Assembly: GCF_008728635.1 (NCBI RefSeq)
Contig: NZ_CP044285.1
Span: forward strand, 4,154,001 to 4,218,000
Origin: Hymenobacter baengnokdamensis
GTDB taxonomy: Bacteria > Bacteroidota > Bacteroidia > Cytophagales > Hymenobacteraceae
DNA: 64,000 nt
Reading direction: 5' to 3'
A program made the position numbers and the translations under genes. Below the pieces are notes generated by a model. That model searched no databases. It saw nothing but the letters and a program-made list of their open reading frames with translations, and had not been told where the DNA came from. Below, in pieces: positions 28,239-36,603 of this stretch. Position 1 is the first letter of the stretch; every line of letters begins with the position of its first letter.

Positions 28239-28610
28239 ATGCTTTTTCTCAAACGCATCGTCACCGTGCTGGCCCTGGTTTATTTGCTGCTGGCACTCCT
28301 GATTCTGTTCTTCCCCTTCGTGCGCACCTCGACGGTTAATATTTTCAGCATCTACAGCCAGACGATGGAAATCAACCTGCTGCTGGGCTTTGCCTGGGCC
28401 AGCGTAGTGGTCGTGACGCTGCTGCTCATTTTTGAAAATATCGATAGTAGTCTGCTGCGCCGGAGCGTGACCCAGCAAGACCATAAAATTAATGAGCTGA
28501 AAGCGCAGCTCTACGACGTAAAGAAGCCGCTTGCGCCGCCCACCAGCGGCCCGGCCGCTCCTTACCCTACGGCCTACGACGCGCCGCCCACCACTCCTCC
28601 CACCTACTAG
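28239..28610 (+). CDS. Small membrane protein with two spans and a helical tail
   Basis: A 123-residue protein from ATG 28239, which is 64 nt after the exporter stop. It has two hydrophobic segments (about 8-30, VTVLALVYLLLALLILFFPF, and 48-68, LLLGFAWASVVVVTLLLIF). A short charged helix (SVTQQDHKINELKAQLYDV, coiled-coil like) and a Pro/Ala-rich C-terminus follow. I do not recognise the family. It lies in a tight plus-strand series between the exporter and gmhA, so it is probably co-transcribed with them. Confidence 0.75.
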   Translation: MLFLKRIVTVLALVYLLLALLILFFPFVRTSTVNIFSIYSQTMEINLLLGFAWASVVVVTLLLIFENIDSSLLRRSVTQQDHKINELKAQLYDVKKPLAPPTSGPAAPYPTAYDAPPTTPPTY

Positions 28611-28624
28611 CTTAGTTTCCCCGC

Positions 28625-29203
28625 TTGCACCTCCCCGACCTCATCCGCGCCGAGCTAACCGAAGCCCGCAGCGTTCTCGACCGCTTCCTGGCTGATGATG
28701 CCAACCTGGCCCGCATCGCCGAGGCGGCCGAGCTAATTGCCGCCAGCCTCCGCAATGGCGGTAAAGTGCTCACCTGCGGCAACGGCGGTAGCCTCTGCGA
28801 TGCCCAGCACTTTGCCGAAGAGCTGACCGGCCGCTATCGCCAGGACCGCCCCGCCCTGGCCGCCATCGCCCTCACCGAAGCCTCGCACATGAGCTGCGTA
28901 GCCAACGATTTCGGGTTCGATTTCGTGTTTAGCCGCTTTGTGCAGGCGCTGGGCCGGCCCGGCGACGTGCTGCTGGCCATCAGCACCAGCGGCAACTCGC
29001 CCAATATTATAAATGCCGCCGAGGCCGCCCGCGCTGCCGGCATGCCGATAGTTTCGCTTACCGGCAAAGACGGCGGCCAGCTCGCCGGCCTCAGCGATGT
29101 CGAAATCCGGGTGCCGCACTTTGGCTTCGCCGACCGTATTCAGGAAGTGCATATCAAGGCTATTCACATTATGATACTGCTGATTGAGAAGCTGGTAGCC
29201 TGA
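28625..29203 (+). CDS. gmhA: D-sedoheptulose 7-phosphate isomerase
   Basis: GmhA makes heptose 7-phosphate for LPS core heptose. The 192-residue product starts at TTG 28625, only 14 nt after the previous stop; this gives the usual N-terminus [14 protein letters not shown] and no ATG fits better. SIS-domain marks are [27 protein letters not shown] and [19 protein letters not shown], with a C-terminal [15 protein letters not shown]. It complements hldD at 6934. Confidence 0.93.
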   Translation: MHLPDLIRAELTEARSVLDRFLADDANLARIAEAAELIAASLRNGGKVLTCGNGGSLCDAQHFAEELTGRYRQDRPALAAIALTEASHMSCVANDFGFDFVFSRFVQALGRPGDVLLAISTSGNSPNIINAAEAARAAGMPIVSLTGKDGGQLAGLSDVEIRVPHFGFADRIQEVHIKAIHIMILLIEKLVA

Positions 29204-29290
29204 CTATAGGCCAAAGCAGCAGGTTCATCCTGCGTTCACTTTGCTCGGTATGCCGTTCTTTTGCGGGCAAGAATTGTTATACTGCAACCT

Positions 29291-30829
29291 ATGCTAACCA
29301 AAACCTACGGCTCGGCCGTGCAGGGTGTCAATGCCTATACCATTACCATTGAAGTAGTTGTCACGGCCGGCACGTTATTCTACGTAGTGGGCCTGCCCGA
29401 TAATGCCATTAAGGAGAGCCAGCAGCGCATTGAGTCGGCGCTGAAGCTGCGGGGCTACCGCATGCCCCGCACCAAAGTAGTGGTGAACATGGCCCCGGCC
29501 GATATCCGCAAGGAAGGGGCGGCCTACGACCTGCCCATCGCGCTGGGTATTCTGCACGCCTCGCAGCAGCTAAATACCGAAAGCCTGGGCGACTATATCA
29601 TCATGGGCGAGCTGTCGCTCGATGGCGCCCTGCGCCCCATCAAGGGTGTGCTGCCGATTGCCATTCAGGCCCGCAAGGAAGGCTTTAAAGGCATTATTCT
29701 GCCTAAAGAAAATGCGCAGGAAGCGGCCATCGTCAATAACCTCGATGTGATTCCGGTTGAGACGATGCAGCAAGCCATCGACTTCTTCGAAGGCCGCCAG
29801 GTAATTGAGCCCGTGCGGATTGACACCCGCGATATTTTCCAGCACAGCGCCAACCAATACGCCGCCGACTTTGCCGATGTGCAGGGCCAGGAAAACATCA
29901 AGCGGGCGCTGGAAATCGCGGCAGCCGGCGGCCACAACGTGATTATGATAGGCCCACCCGGCGCGGGCAAAACCATGCTGGCCAAGCGCTTACCCACTAT
30001 ATTGCCGCCGCTGAATATGCAGGAAGCGCTCGAAACCACCAAGATTCATTCGGTGGCCGGCAAGCTGGGTACCGGGCAGGGCCTGCTCAATCAGCGGCCG
30101 TTCCGGGCTCCGCATCACACTATTTCGGACGTGGCGCTGGTGGGCGGCGGCAGCAACCCGCAGCCGGGCGAAATCTCGCTTTCGCACAACGGCGTACTAT
30201 TTCTGGACGAACTGCCCGAGTTTAAGCGCACCGTGCTGGAGGTGATGCGCCAGCCGCTGGAAGAGCGCCGGGTCACGATTTCGCGGGCCAAGGTCAGTAT
30301 CGACTTTCCGGCCAATTTTATGCTCATTGCCAGTATGAACCCTTGCCCGTGTGGCTATTACAACCACCCCGAGAAGGAATGCGTGTGCGGGCCCGGCGTA
30401 GTGCAGAAATACCTCAACAAGGTATCGGGGCCGCTGCTCGACCGCATTGACCTGCACGTGGAGGTGACGCCCGTCACGTTTGACCAGATGACCGAGACGC
30501 GCAAGGCCGAAACCAGCCACGACATTCAGCAGCGCGTGGAGCAGGCGCGGGCCGTACAAACCAAGCGCTTCGCCGAACAAGCTGATATTCATTCCAATGC
30601 CATGATGCCTTCGCAGATGGTAAAGGACATTTGCCAGATAAGCCAGGCCGGGCGCACGCTACTCAAAACTGCGATGGAGCGCCTCGGCCTGAGTGCCCGC
30701 GCCTACGACCGCATCCTGAAAGTAGCCCGCACCATCGCCGATTTGGCCGGCACTGAGGAGATTCAGATTCAGCACCTGGCCGAGGCTATTCAATACCGGA
30801 GCCTGGACCGCGAAGGCTGGGCCGGGTAG
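29291..30829 (+). CDS. YifB/ComM family Mg-chelatase-like AAA+ ATPase
   Basis: A 512-residue protein from ATG 29291, giving the standard start MLTKTYGSAVQGVNAYTI. An N-terminal Lon-S5-like domain (about 20-170) is followed by the AAA+ core with Walker A GPPGAGKTMLAKRLP, Walker B LFLDELPEF, and the zinc-like cysteine block CPCGYYNHPEKECVCGP. The C-terminal winged region has GLSARAYDRILKVARTIADL. In Vibrio, ComM is a branch-migration helicase that helps natural transformation; the same role here is inference. Confidence 0.94.
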   Translation: MLTKTYGSAVQGVNAYTITIEVVVTAGTLFYVVGLPDNAIKESQQRIESALKLRGYRMPRTKVVVNMAPADIRKEGAAYDLPIALGILHASQQLNTESLGDYIIMGELSLDGALRPIKGVLPIAIQARKEGFKGIILPKENAQEAAIVNNLDVIPVETMQQAIDFFEGRQVIEPVRIDTRDIFQHSANQYAADFADVQGQENIKRALEIAAAGGHNVIMIGPPGAGKTMLAKRLPTILPPLNMQEALETTKIHSVAGKLGTGQGLLNQRPFRAPHHTISDVALVGGGSNPQPGEISLSHNGVLFLDELPEFKRTVLEVMRQPLEERRVTISRAKVSIDFPANFMLIASMNPCPCGYYNHPEKECVCGPGVVQKYLNKVSGPLLDRIDLHVEVTPVTFDQMTETRKAETSHDIQQRVEQARAVQTKRFAEQADIHSNAMMPSQMVKDICQISQAGRTLLKTAMERLGLSARAYDRILKVARTIADLAGTEEIQIQHLAEAIQYRSLDREGWAG

Positions 30830-30960
30830 CGGGGAAGACGGCTATCTGCGTACTTTGTGGCATGGCTCAGCTTCCGCATCCACCAGGTGTTTTCGCAAAA
30901 GTTTGCTAAGGATTTATGTCTCAGCAAAAACAGGTTATGTGACCCCAACCGACTTTTGCC

Positions 30961-30976
30961 TATACTGCGCAGTATA
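30961..30976. promoter_or_regulatory. 16-bp perfect palindrome upstream of pyrD
   Basis: TATACTGCGCAGTATA is fully self-complementary and ends 66 nt before the pyrD ATG in a 213-nt gap. It could be a dimeric regulator's operator; no regulator gene is adjacent. Confidence 0.45.
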
Positions 30977-31042
30977 ATGTTCCGGCTATACTTCCACTGC
31001 TAGTAAGCCTGCCTGCCGACCTTGACCAACAGTTTGGCCCCG

Positions 31043-32086
31043 ATGCCCGTGTATAAATCTCTTGTTAAGCCGCTGCTTTTTAAACTCGATGCCGAGCGGG
31101 CGCATCACCTCGTTTTTGATAACCTGAAGCGGGCGGCGCGCCTGCCTGGCACAGCCGCCTTGCTGCGGAGCCTCTACCACTACCACCACCCTTCTCTGGA
31201 GCGCAGGGTGTTCGGCCTGAGCTTTCCCAACCCGGTGGGGCTGGCGGCGGGCTTTGATAAGAATGCCGTACTGACCGATGAGCTGGCGACGCTGGGCTTT
31301 GGCTTTGTAGAGATTGGCACCGTGACGCCCCGGCCCCAGCCCGGCAACCCGCAGCCGCGCCTTTTTCGGCTGCCCCAGGACGAAGCGCTCATCAACCGCA
31401 TGGGCTTCAACAACGATGGGGCCGCTGCCGTGGCAGCCCGCTTGCGGCTGCGCACCAACCACCGGCTTATCATCGGGGGCAACATTGGCAAGAATAAAGA
31501 CACGCCCAACGAGCGGGCGGGCGACGACTACGTAGCCGCGTTTGAGGCGCTGGCTGAGGTGGTCGATTACTTCGTGGTCAACGTGAGCTCGCCCAACACG
31601 CCGGGCTTGCGCGAGCTGCAGGATAAAAAGCCGCTTATTAGCCTGTTGCAGCAGGTGCAGGAGCAAAACCTGCGCCGGGCTGTGCCGCGCCCGCTGCTGC
31701 TCAAAATAGCGCCCGACCTCAGCGATGCCCAGCTCGACGACATCCTGGAAATCGCTCGCGAGACCAGGCTGAGTGGCCTGGTTGCAACGAATACCACTAT
31801 CTCCCGCACCGGCCTGTCTACCCCCGCAAGGCAGGTAGATACTCTTGGGGCGGGCGGCCTCAGCGGCCGGCCCCTGCGCCAGCGCGCTACCGAAGTAATT
31901 GCCTACCTGCACCGCCGCAGCCAGGGCACATTGCCCATTATCGGCGCGGGCGGCATTCACTCGGCCGCCGATGCGCTCGAAAAGCTGGCCGCCGGCGCCA
32001 CGCTGGTGCAGCTCTATACCGGCTTTATTTACGAAGGCCCCGCCCTGGTAAGCCGTATCAACCGACAGCTGGCCGGGCTCGCATAA
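31043..32086 (+). CDS. pyrD: Quinone-dependent dihydroorotate dehydrogenase (class 2)
   Basis: PyrD oxidises dihydroorotate to orotate with membrane quinone in pyrimidine synthesis. The 347-residue product (ATG 31043) has the class 2 N-terminal helix region (YKSLVKPLLFKLDAERAHHL), NPVGLAAGFDKNA, the INRMGFNNDG block, the FMN-region VNVSSPNTPGLRELQ with the catalytic Ser, and C-terminal GAGGIHSAADALEKLAAGATLVQLYTG in pieces. The last codons form the left arm of a long hairpin with downstream DNA. Confidence 0.95.
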   Translation: MPVYKSLVKPLLFKLDAERAHHLVFDNLKRAARLPGTAALLRSLYHYHHPSLERRVFGLSFPNPVGLAAGFDKNAVLTDELATLGFGFVEIGTVTPRPQPGNPQPRLFRLPQDEALINRMGFNNDGAAAVAARLRLRTNHRLIIGGNIGKNKDTPNERAGDDYVAAFEALAEVVDYFVVNVSSPNTPGLRELQDKKPLISLLQQVQEQNLRRAVPRPLLLKIAPDLSDAQLDDILEIARETRLSGLVATNTTISRTGLSTPARQVDTLGAGGLSGRPLRQRATEVIAYLHRRSQGTLPIIGAGGIHSAADALEKLAAGATLVQLYTGFIYEGPALVSRINRQLAGLA

Positions 32087-32128
32087 TATAGAATTTTACA
32101 TATATTATGCGAGCCCGGCCAGTTGTCG
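32063..32128. repeat. 28-bp inverted repeat mirroring the 3' end of pyrD
   Basis: Arms 32063-32090 and 32101-32128 pair over 28 positions: 22 exact, one G-T, then five exact. The loop is 10 nt. The left arm includes roughly the last seven codons and the TAA stop (32084-32086) of pyrD. No T-tract follows. Confidence 0.9.
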
Positions 32129-32265
32129 CCGGTGCCGGCTCAGTCCGAATCTCTACTATTTCGGCAGGGCGCTGACCGTGGGCAAAACCGGAGCTTATAA
32201 CGCCGGGAGCGACAGTATCAGCACGAGGAGCCCTGCGAAAATTCCAAGGCCCAGGGCAGCCGGGC

Positions 32266-33423
32266 TTAGAGCTTCACGCCTAGTTTCAGCTCAATGACAT
32301 CGGCCGTAGCGCGGTGCGCTTTAAGGTCGATATCAATAAACAACAAATTAGTTAACTGATACTTAAGACCGATGCGCTCGTAGTAGAAGGGGTTTGATTT
32401 GTAGGGATTGTACACGTAAAAGCCCAGGTGCGTCACCATCGCCAGCCGCCCGAACAACAGCTCGTGGCCCACGAAAGCGCTGGCTTTTTTAACGTCGGGC
32501 AGGTGGTCCTGGCTGCGGGCCGTATCGCGCAGCACGGCGGCCAGCGACCGGTCGTCGAATCCTTCAATACCTACCAGCAAATTGCTTTTACGATTGACGC
32601 GCCGGCCCACGGCCAGCGTTACCGAGCTTACAGGGTAGTGCTTGGGGTCGCCCCCGGTGCGCTGCTTATAGCCCAAACTGGCGCTGACATTAAAAAAATT
32701 GTGCCCAACGTCGGCGGGGTCGGGTGCCATGGCGGTGGGCACAGGCACGGAGCGCTGCTGGTAGTAATTGAGGCCCAGCAGCAGCGTGGGCAGGTTAATG
32801 CCAAAGTTGGGCTTGGCCGAGCCCCCATTGGAGTAATGATTGAGGCCCAGACCCATAAGCAGCCCCAGGTGCTGGCTCAGGGCTACATCGTACTCCAGCC
32901 GCATTTGCAGCGTGGCGTTGAGGGCCGAGCTGACGAAGGTATTCTTGCGGTTGGTATAGAGGTCGTAGTGCTGCGGAAAGTACGCCAGCCCGGTCCCCAG
33001 CCGAAAGCTCAGGTCGTGGCGAGCCGTGCGCCGGATAGCCTTGCTCAGGTAAACCGAGGCCGCGTAGCTCTGCCCCAGTATCGGGTTATGGTAGTCGTAG
33101 TACACCAGCGCCAGCCCCACTTTGGGGTACTTGTACCAGCTATGCCAGGGTGCTGCCCCGGTAGTCTGGCGCTGCACGTTCAGTTCAAAGCCGGTTGGGT
33201 GGGAGGCCACCAGGTGGCTAACGGGCCGCGTATGGTTGATAATTATCGCCCCCTGCGCGTAGGCGCCGAAAATAAATTTCTCGGGCAAAGGCTGCTTTAC
33301 CGAATCAGGTACCGGAAGCTTCTGCGCCAGGCCGGGCAGGGCCGCTGTAAGACTGCTGAACAGCAATACCCCACTAACTACATAATATTTAATGAGCTGC
33401 AAAGCCCGACGAAACCGGCGCAT
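32266..33423 (-). CDS. Acyloxyacyl hydrolase / PagL-like lipid A 3-O-deacylase
   Basis: An outer-membrane enzyme of 385 residues that should remove the 3-O-acyl chain of lipid A. The signal peptide is within residues 1-34 (YVVSGVLLFSSLTAALPGLAQ). The PagL catalytic region is GLGLNHYSNGGSAKPNFGIN, with the His-Ser-Asn signature, at about residues 210-230. It is longer than Pseudomonas PagL, as is common in Bacteroidota. A TAGCTTTG box lies 23 nt upstream of its ATG. Confidence 0.85.
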   Translation of the reverse strand: MRRFRRALQLIKYYVVSGVLLFSSLTAALPGLAQKLPVPDSVKQPLPEKFIFGAYAQGAIIINHTRPVSHLVASHPTGFELNVQRQTTGAAPWHSWYKYPKVGLALVYYDYHNPILGQSYAASVYLSKAIRRTARHDLSFRLGTGLAYFPQHYDLYTNRKNTFVSSALNATLQMRLEYDVALSQHLGLLMGLGLNHYSNGGSAKPNFGINLPTLLLGLNYYQQRSVPVPTAMAPDPADVGHNFFNVSASLGYKQRTGGDPKHYPVSSVTLAVGRRVNRKSNLLVGIEGFDDRSLAAVLRDTARSQDHLPDVKKASAFVGHELLFGRLAMVTHLGFYVYNPYKSNPFYYERIGLKYQLTNLLFIDIDLKAHRATADVIELKLGVKL

Positions 33424-33445
33424 AGGAAAGCAAACTAACCAGCGC

Positions 33446-33453
33446 CAAAGCTA
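33446..33453 (-). promoter_or_regulatory. -7 box TAGCTTTG of the PagL-like gene
   Basis: A TAnnTTTG match on the minus strand, 22 nt upstream of ATG 33423. Confidence 0.5.
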
Positions 33454-33615
33454 CGCCGACCCAGGGTGCGCTCCGACCTCCACCAAAAAAAATCAAAATT
33501 TCCTCAACATGTAACCCTTGCCCCGCCCAGCCAAGTATAAGGCGCATTCCCGGCCATCTCACTCCTATTTATTCTATTCTTAGCCGGCCAGGGTCTATTA
33601 ATCAATTTTTCAGAC

Positions 33616-34293
33616 ATGAAAAAAGTACTTCTTTCCCTCGCACTTCTAGCCGGCTTTGCTGGCACCGCCAATGCGCAGAGCGGCGTTCTCAAGTATGGCG
33701 TTAAAGGCGGCTTCAGCCTCAGCTCCTATTCTGGCTCCGAGGCAGGTGACGTCACCTTCAAGCCAGGATTCACGGCCGGTGCGCTCATTAACTATGGGTT
33801 TTCGGACCTGATATCACTTCAGGTGGAAGCCCTTTATTCTCAAAAGGGGGCGTTGGTACAGAACTATAGTACCGCAGCCACAACCAACAATACCCAGTTC
33901 CGCTCTACTGTTCAATACATTGACGTACCTGTCCTGGCTAAATTCACGACGGGCGAAAACGGCAAAGGCCTGTTCTTTGAAGTAGGCCCACAAGCCAGCT
34001 TTCTAGTAGCTACCCGCGATTTTACCCGCCCTAAAGATGCTGGTGCGGGCAGCTCACAGGAAGTAGATATTAACACGGATACAAACCACCTCAACAAAGT
34101 GGCCATTGGCTACGTTGGCGGTGTCGGCTACCAGATTACCAGCGGCCTTGGCCTTGGCATCCGCTACACCGGTGACTTCTCCAATGTCTATAAGGATGGT
34201 ATCAACCCGCTTCCGGGCGTGACCACCACCAACAATTTCCGCAATTCAGTATTCCAATTCCAGGTACACTACCTGTTTGGTGGCAAAAGCTAG
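33616..34293 (+). CDS. Porin-family outer-membrane beta-barrel protein, array copy 1
   Basis: The first of four tandem paralogues, 225 residues. The signal peptide MKKVLLSLALLAGFAGTANAQ is followed by an eight-strand-type small barrel (OMP_b-brl_2 style): YGVKGGFSLSSY, LISLQVEALYSQKGALV, QYIDVPVLAKF, FFEVGPQASFLVA, GYVGGVGYQITSGLGLGIRYTG and a C-terminal VFQFQVHYLFGGKS. It carries an insertion (NYSTAATTNN and a GENGKG turn) not seen in the shorter copies. Function unknown; the outer membrane location is inferred. Confidence 0.9.
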   Translation: MKKVLLSLALLAGFAGTANAQSGVLKYGVKGGFSLSSYSGSEAGDVTFKPGFTAGALINYGFSDLISLQVEALYSQKGALVQNYSTAATTNNTQFRSTVQYIDVPVLAKFTTGENGKGLFFEVGPQASFLVATRDFTRPKDAGAGSSQEVDINTDTNHLNKVAIGYVGGVGYQITSGLGLGIRYTGDFSNVYKDGINPLPGVTTTNNFRNSVFQFQVHYLFGGKS

Positions 34294-34325
34294 GCTTTAG
34301 CCAGTACAGCACTGCTTACAGCGCA

Positions 34326-34359
34326 AAAAAGCCGGCTCCTTAAGGGGAACCGGCTTTTT
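34326..34359 (+). terminator. Terminator after barrel copy 1
   Basis: AAAAAGCCGG and CCGGCTTTTT pair, flanking an imperfect CTCC/GGAA section around TTAAG, followed by T residues. Confidence 0.8.
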
Positions 34360-34383
34360 TTGTGCTGCTTTAAAAGCCGGGGC

Positions 34384-34391
34384 TACCTTTG
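34384..34391 (+). promoter_or_regulatory. -7 box TACCTTTG of barrel copy 2
   Basis: A perfect TAnnTTTG match 35 nt before ATG 34427, directly after the terminator of copy 1. It shows that the copies are separate transcription units. Confidence 0.6.
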
Positions 34392-34426
34392 CAGCCTATC
34401 TTAATTTCCTCTTCACCTCCCGCCTG

Positions 34427-35026
34427 ATGAAAAAAGCTTTTCTCTCCCTTGGCCTACTGGCCGGAATTTCAGTTGCCGCTCAAGCGCAGACTGCCAGATT
34501 TGGTATAAAGGCCGGGGCCTCACTCAGCAGCTGGACGGGCAGCGATGCCGGTACCACAGCTACCAAACTGGGCTTTCATGCTGGCCTGGTCGCCAACTTT
34601 GGGTTGAATGAGATGATTTCTATTCAGCCGGAGCTGCTGTATTCCATGAAAGGTGGCCAGGACGATACCAACAGCAACAATCGCGTTAATCTAAATTACA
34701 TAGATGTTCCGATATTAGCAAAGGTGGCAACCGGCGCAACTGGCTTATTTTTCGAGCTTGGCCCCCAGGTAGGCTTCCTGGCTTCCGCCACCAACAAGAC
34801 CAGTAGCAGCTCAACCGATGTAAAAAACTCATTTAAAGGGGCGGATTTTGGCTATGCTGCCGGCGTGGGCTTTCAGGTTGCCAGCGGCCCAATGGTAGGG
34901 CTACGCTATAATGGTGGATTTACCAATGTAGTTAAGGATATAACTATTGCAAACACTACCAAACAGACGAATCTTAAAAATAGTGCGTTTCAGCTCTATC
35001 TGGGCTATATGTTTGGGGGCAAATAA
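34427..35026 (+). CDS. Porin-family outer-membrane beta-barrel protein, array copy 2
   Basis: A 199-residue paralogue with signal peptide MKKAFLSLGLLAGISVAAQAQ. Shared blocks are FGIKAGASLSSWTGS, MISIQPELLYSMKGG, LNYIDVPILAKVA, LFFELGPQVGFLAS, DFGYAAGVGFQVASGPMVGLRYNGGFTN and the C-terminal AFQLYLGYMFGGK. It is closest in layout to copy 3, with the same STDVKN/KGADFGY section. It has its own -7 box and terminator. Confidence 0.9.
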   Translation: MKKAFLSLGLLAGISVAAQAQTARFGIKAGASLSSWTGSDAGTTATKLGFHAGLVANFGLNEMISIQPELLYSMKGGQDDTNSNNRVNLNYIDVPILAKVATGATGLFFELGPQVGFLASATNKTSSSSTDVKNSFKGADFGYAAGVGFQVASGPMVGLRYNGGFTNVVKDITIANTTKQTNLKNSAFQLYLGYMFGGK

Positions 35027-35043
35027 TACGTTCAACCACCACC

Positions 35044-35079
35044 TAAAAAGCCGGCTCTCCTGGGAGAGCCGGCTTTTTA
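35044..35079 (+). terminator. Terminator after barrel copy 2
   Basis: AAAAAGCCGGCTCTCC and GGAGAGCCGGCTTTTT are perfect 16-nt arms around TG. Confidence 0.85.
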
Positions 35080-35102
35080 AGTGGCCGGGGTAAAAGCGGC
35101 CG

Positions 35103-35110
35103 TAGCTTTG
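35103..35110 (+). promoter_or_regulatory. -7 box TAGCTTTG of barrel copy 3
   Basis: A TAnnTTTG match 29 nt before ATG 35140. Confidence 0.6.
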
Positions 35111-35139
35111 CCCCGGAACCATTCCTCTTTACTTTCCGA

Positions 35140-35766
35140 ATGAAAAAATCCATTATCACGCTGCTAGCGCTGGTATTGGGCCTGAGCACCGCTGCTCAGG
35201 CGCAGTATCGCGGGCGTGGCGGCAACGTATCGCTGGGTATCAAGGCCGGCGCAGCGCTCACCAGCTTTGTGGGCAAAGACACCCAAACCCCCGGCGGGAA
35301 CAGTGGGTATGACTATCGTCTTGGCTTTCAGGCAGGTGTATTCGCTAATATTGGCTTTTCCAAGCTGTTTGCCTTCCAGCCCGAGCTGCTATACTCACAA
35401 AAGGGAGCGAGTGTACGCGACGTTGTTGATATGCGCACCCGTTTGAATTACCTTGACGTGCCGCTGGCCTTCCATGTCAATACCGATGGCTTCTTTTTTG
35501 AAGCAGGCCCCCAGGTTGGCTTCCTGCTAGCGGCCAAGAATGAGTCGGGCAGTACGTCGGTCGATGTGAAAGACGCTTATAAGCAGGTTGATTTTGGCTA
35601 CCTGGCTGGCCTCGGCTACCAGCTCAAGCACGGCTTGGGCATTGGCCTGCGCTACAATGGTGCCTTCACAAACTTTCCGGTTTCGACTACCACTGGCAAC
35701 GTTACGGTGCAGCCGCGGGCACGCAACAGCGCGTTTCAACTGTACGCAACGTACTCCTTCAATTAA
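35140..35766 (+). CDS. Porin-family outer-membrane beta-barrel protein, array copy 3
   Basis: A 208-residue paralogue. The signal peptide MKKSIITLLALVLGLSTAAQAQ is followed by YRGRGGNVSLGIKAGAALTSF, FAFQPELLYSQKGASV, LNYLDVPLAFHV, FFFEAGPQVGFLLA, SVDVKDAYKQVDFGYLAGLGYQL and the C-terminal SAFQLYATYSFN. Strand order and turns match copy 2. The C-terminal aromatic-rich strand is the usual BAM recognition end, here closing with Phe-Asn. Confidence 0.9.
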   Translation: MKKSIITLLALVLGLSTAAQAQYRGRGGNVSLGIKAGAALTSFVGKDTQTPGGNSGYDYRLGFQAGVFANIGFSKLFAFQPELLYSQKGASVRDVVDMRTRLNYLDVPLAFHVNTDGFFFEAGPQVGFLLAAKNESGSTSVDVKDAYKQVDFGYLAGLGYQLKHGLGIGLRYNGAFTNFPVSTTTGNVTVQPRARNSAFQLYATYSFN

Positions 35767-35793
35767 CAGCGTCTGAACCTGCTATTCCTTTAT

Positions 35794-35829
35794 AAAGGCC
35801 CGGCTTCCTACCCAGGAGGCCGGGCCTTT
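35794..35829 (+). terminator. Terminator after barrel copy 3
   Basis: AAAGGCCCGGCTTCCT pairs with AGGAGGCCGGGCCTTT with one G-T. The T-tract is short. Confidence 0.75.
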
Positions 35830-35943
35830 GCTGATTAAACATGAATTAATAATGAAGAAACCTCGTGATAATGAACGGAGTATAACGCCAGCCGGGCTGA
35901 ACGTTACTACGCTGTCCGGCAGCTACCTATTTTTTACTATATA

Positions 35944-36525
35944 ATGAAAAAATCATTCTTCACATTGGCTCTGCTCGTGGCTACGGCCAGCGCGGCCTAT
36001 GCTCAAACGCCTGCTAATACGGTGGGTATCACTCTGGGCTACGGCCGTACCAATCTGCGCGACAGCGGCCCCTACTCCTCGGTAAACCACTCGGCTTACC
36101 AGGCCGGCCTGAACGCCGATGTTTATTTTAGCGAGTCGTTCTCCTTTCACCCCGAAGCCCTGTACACGCTGCAGTACTTCGACTCCAATAATACTGACCT
36201 AAGCCGCGACATCTCTTACATCAACGTGCCGCTGCTGGCCCGTGTGCACGCCAAAGGGCTGTTTTTTGAGGCCGGACCGGAAGTAAACTTCGCGCTGACC
36301 GCTAAAAACGAAGCCGGCAACGATGTAAAAAGCGACGTTAACCCCGTAGTGCTCGATTATGTACTGGGCCTGGGTTATCAGTTGGGCACCGGCCTTTCCA
36401 TTGGCCTCCGCTATGACGGTGGTGCTACCAACGTCTTCAAAAACAATACCGGCACCATTATCGGTAATAACAGCCTGAAATCGAATACATTCTGGCTGAA
36501 TGTGGCTTATTCATTCGGGAAATAA
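35944..36525 (+). CDS. Porin-family outer-membrane beta-barrel protein, array copy 4
   Basis: A 193-residue paralogue, the shortest and most diverged of the four. The signal peptide MKKSFFTLALLVATASAAYAQ is followed by VGITLGYGRTNLRDSG, FSFHPEALYTLQYFDS, ISYINVPLLARV, FFEAGPEVNFALTA, DYVLGLGYQLGTGLSIGLRYDGGATNVF and FWLNVAYSFGK. It ends at a 54-bp palindromic terminator shared with the convergent M20 peptidase gene. Confidence 0.9.
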   Translation: MKKSFFTLALLVATASAAYAQTPANTVGITLGYGRTNLRDSGPYSSVNHSAYQAGLNADVYFSESFSFHPEALYTLQYFDSNNTDLSRDISYINVPLLARVHAKGLFFEAGPEVNFALTAKNEAGNDVKSDVNPVVLDYVLGLGYQLGTGLSIGLRYDGGATNVFKNNTGTIIGNNSLKSNTFWLNVAYSFGK

Positions 36526-36534
36526 CTGCCTTGG

Positions 36535-36588
36535 CGCCCACAAAAAAGGTGCGTTGCCCGGCCGGGCGACGCACCTTTTTTGTGGGCG
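36535..36588. terminator. Bidirectional terminator, 54-bp near-perfect palindrome
   Basis: Outer arms 36535-36554 and 36569-36588 are exact 20-nt inverted repeats with A6/T6 tracts. The 14-nt centre (TGCCCGGCCGGGCG) is itself palindromic except for a T-G pair. It lies between convergent barrel copy 4 and the M20 peptidase gene. Confidence 0.85.
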
Positions 36589-36603
36589 TGGAATGGTAGC
36601 CGC

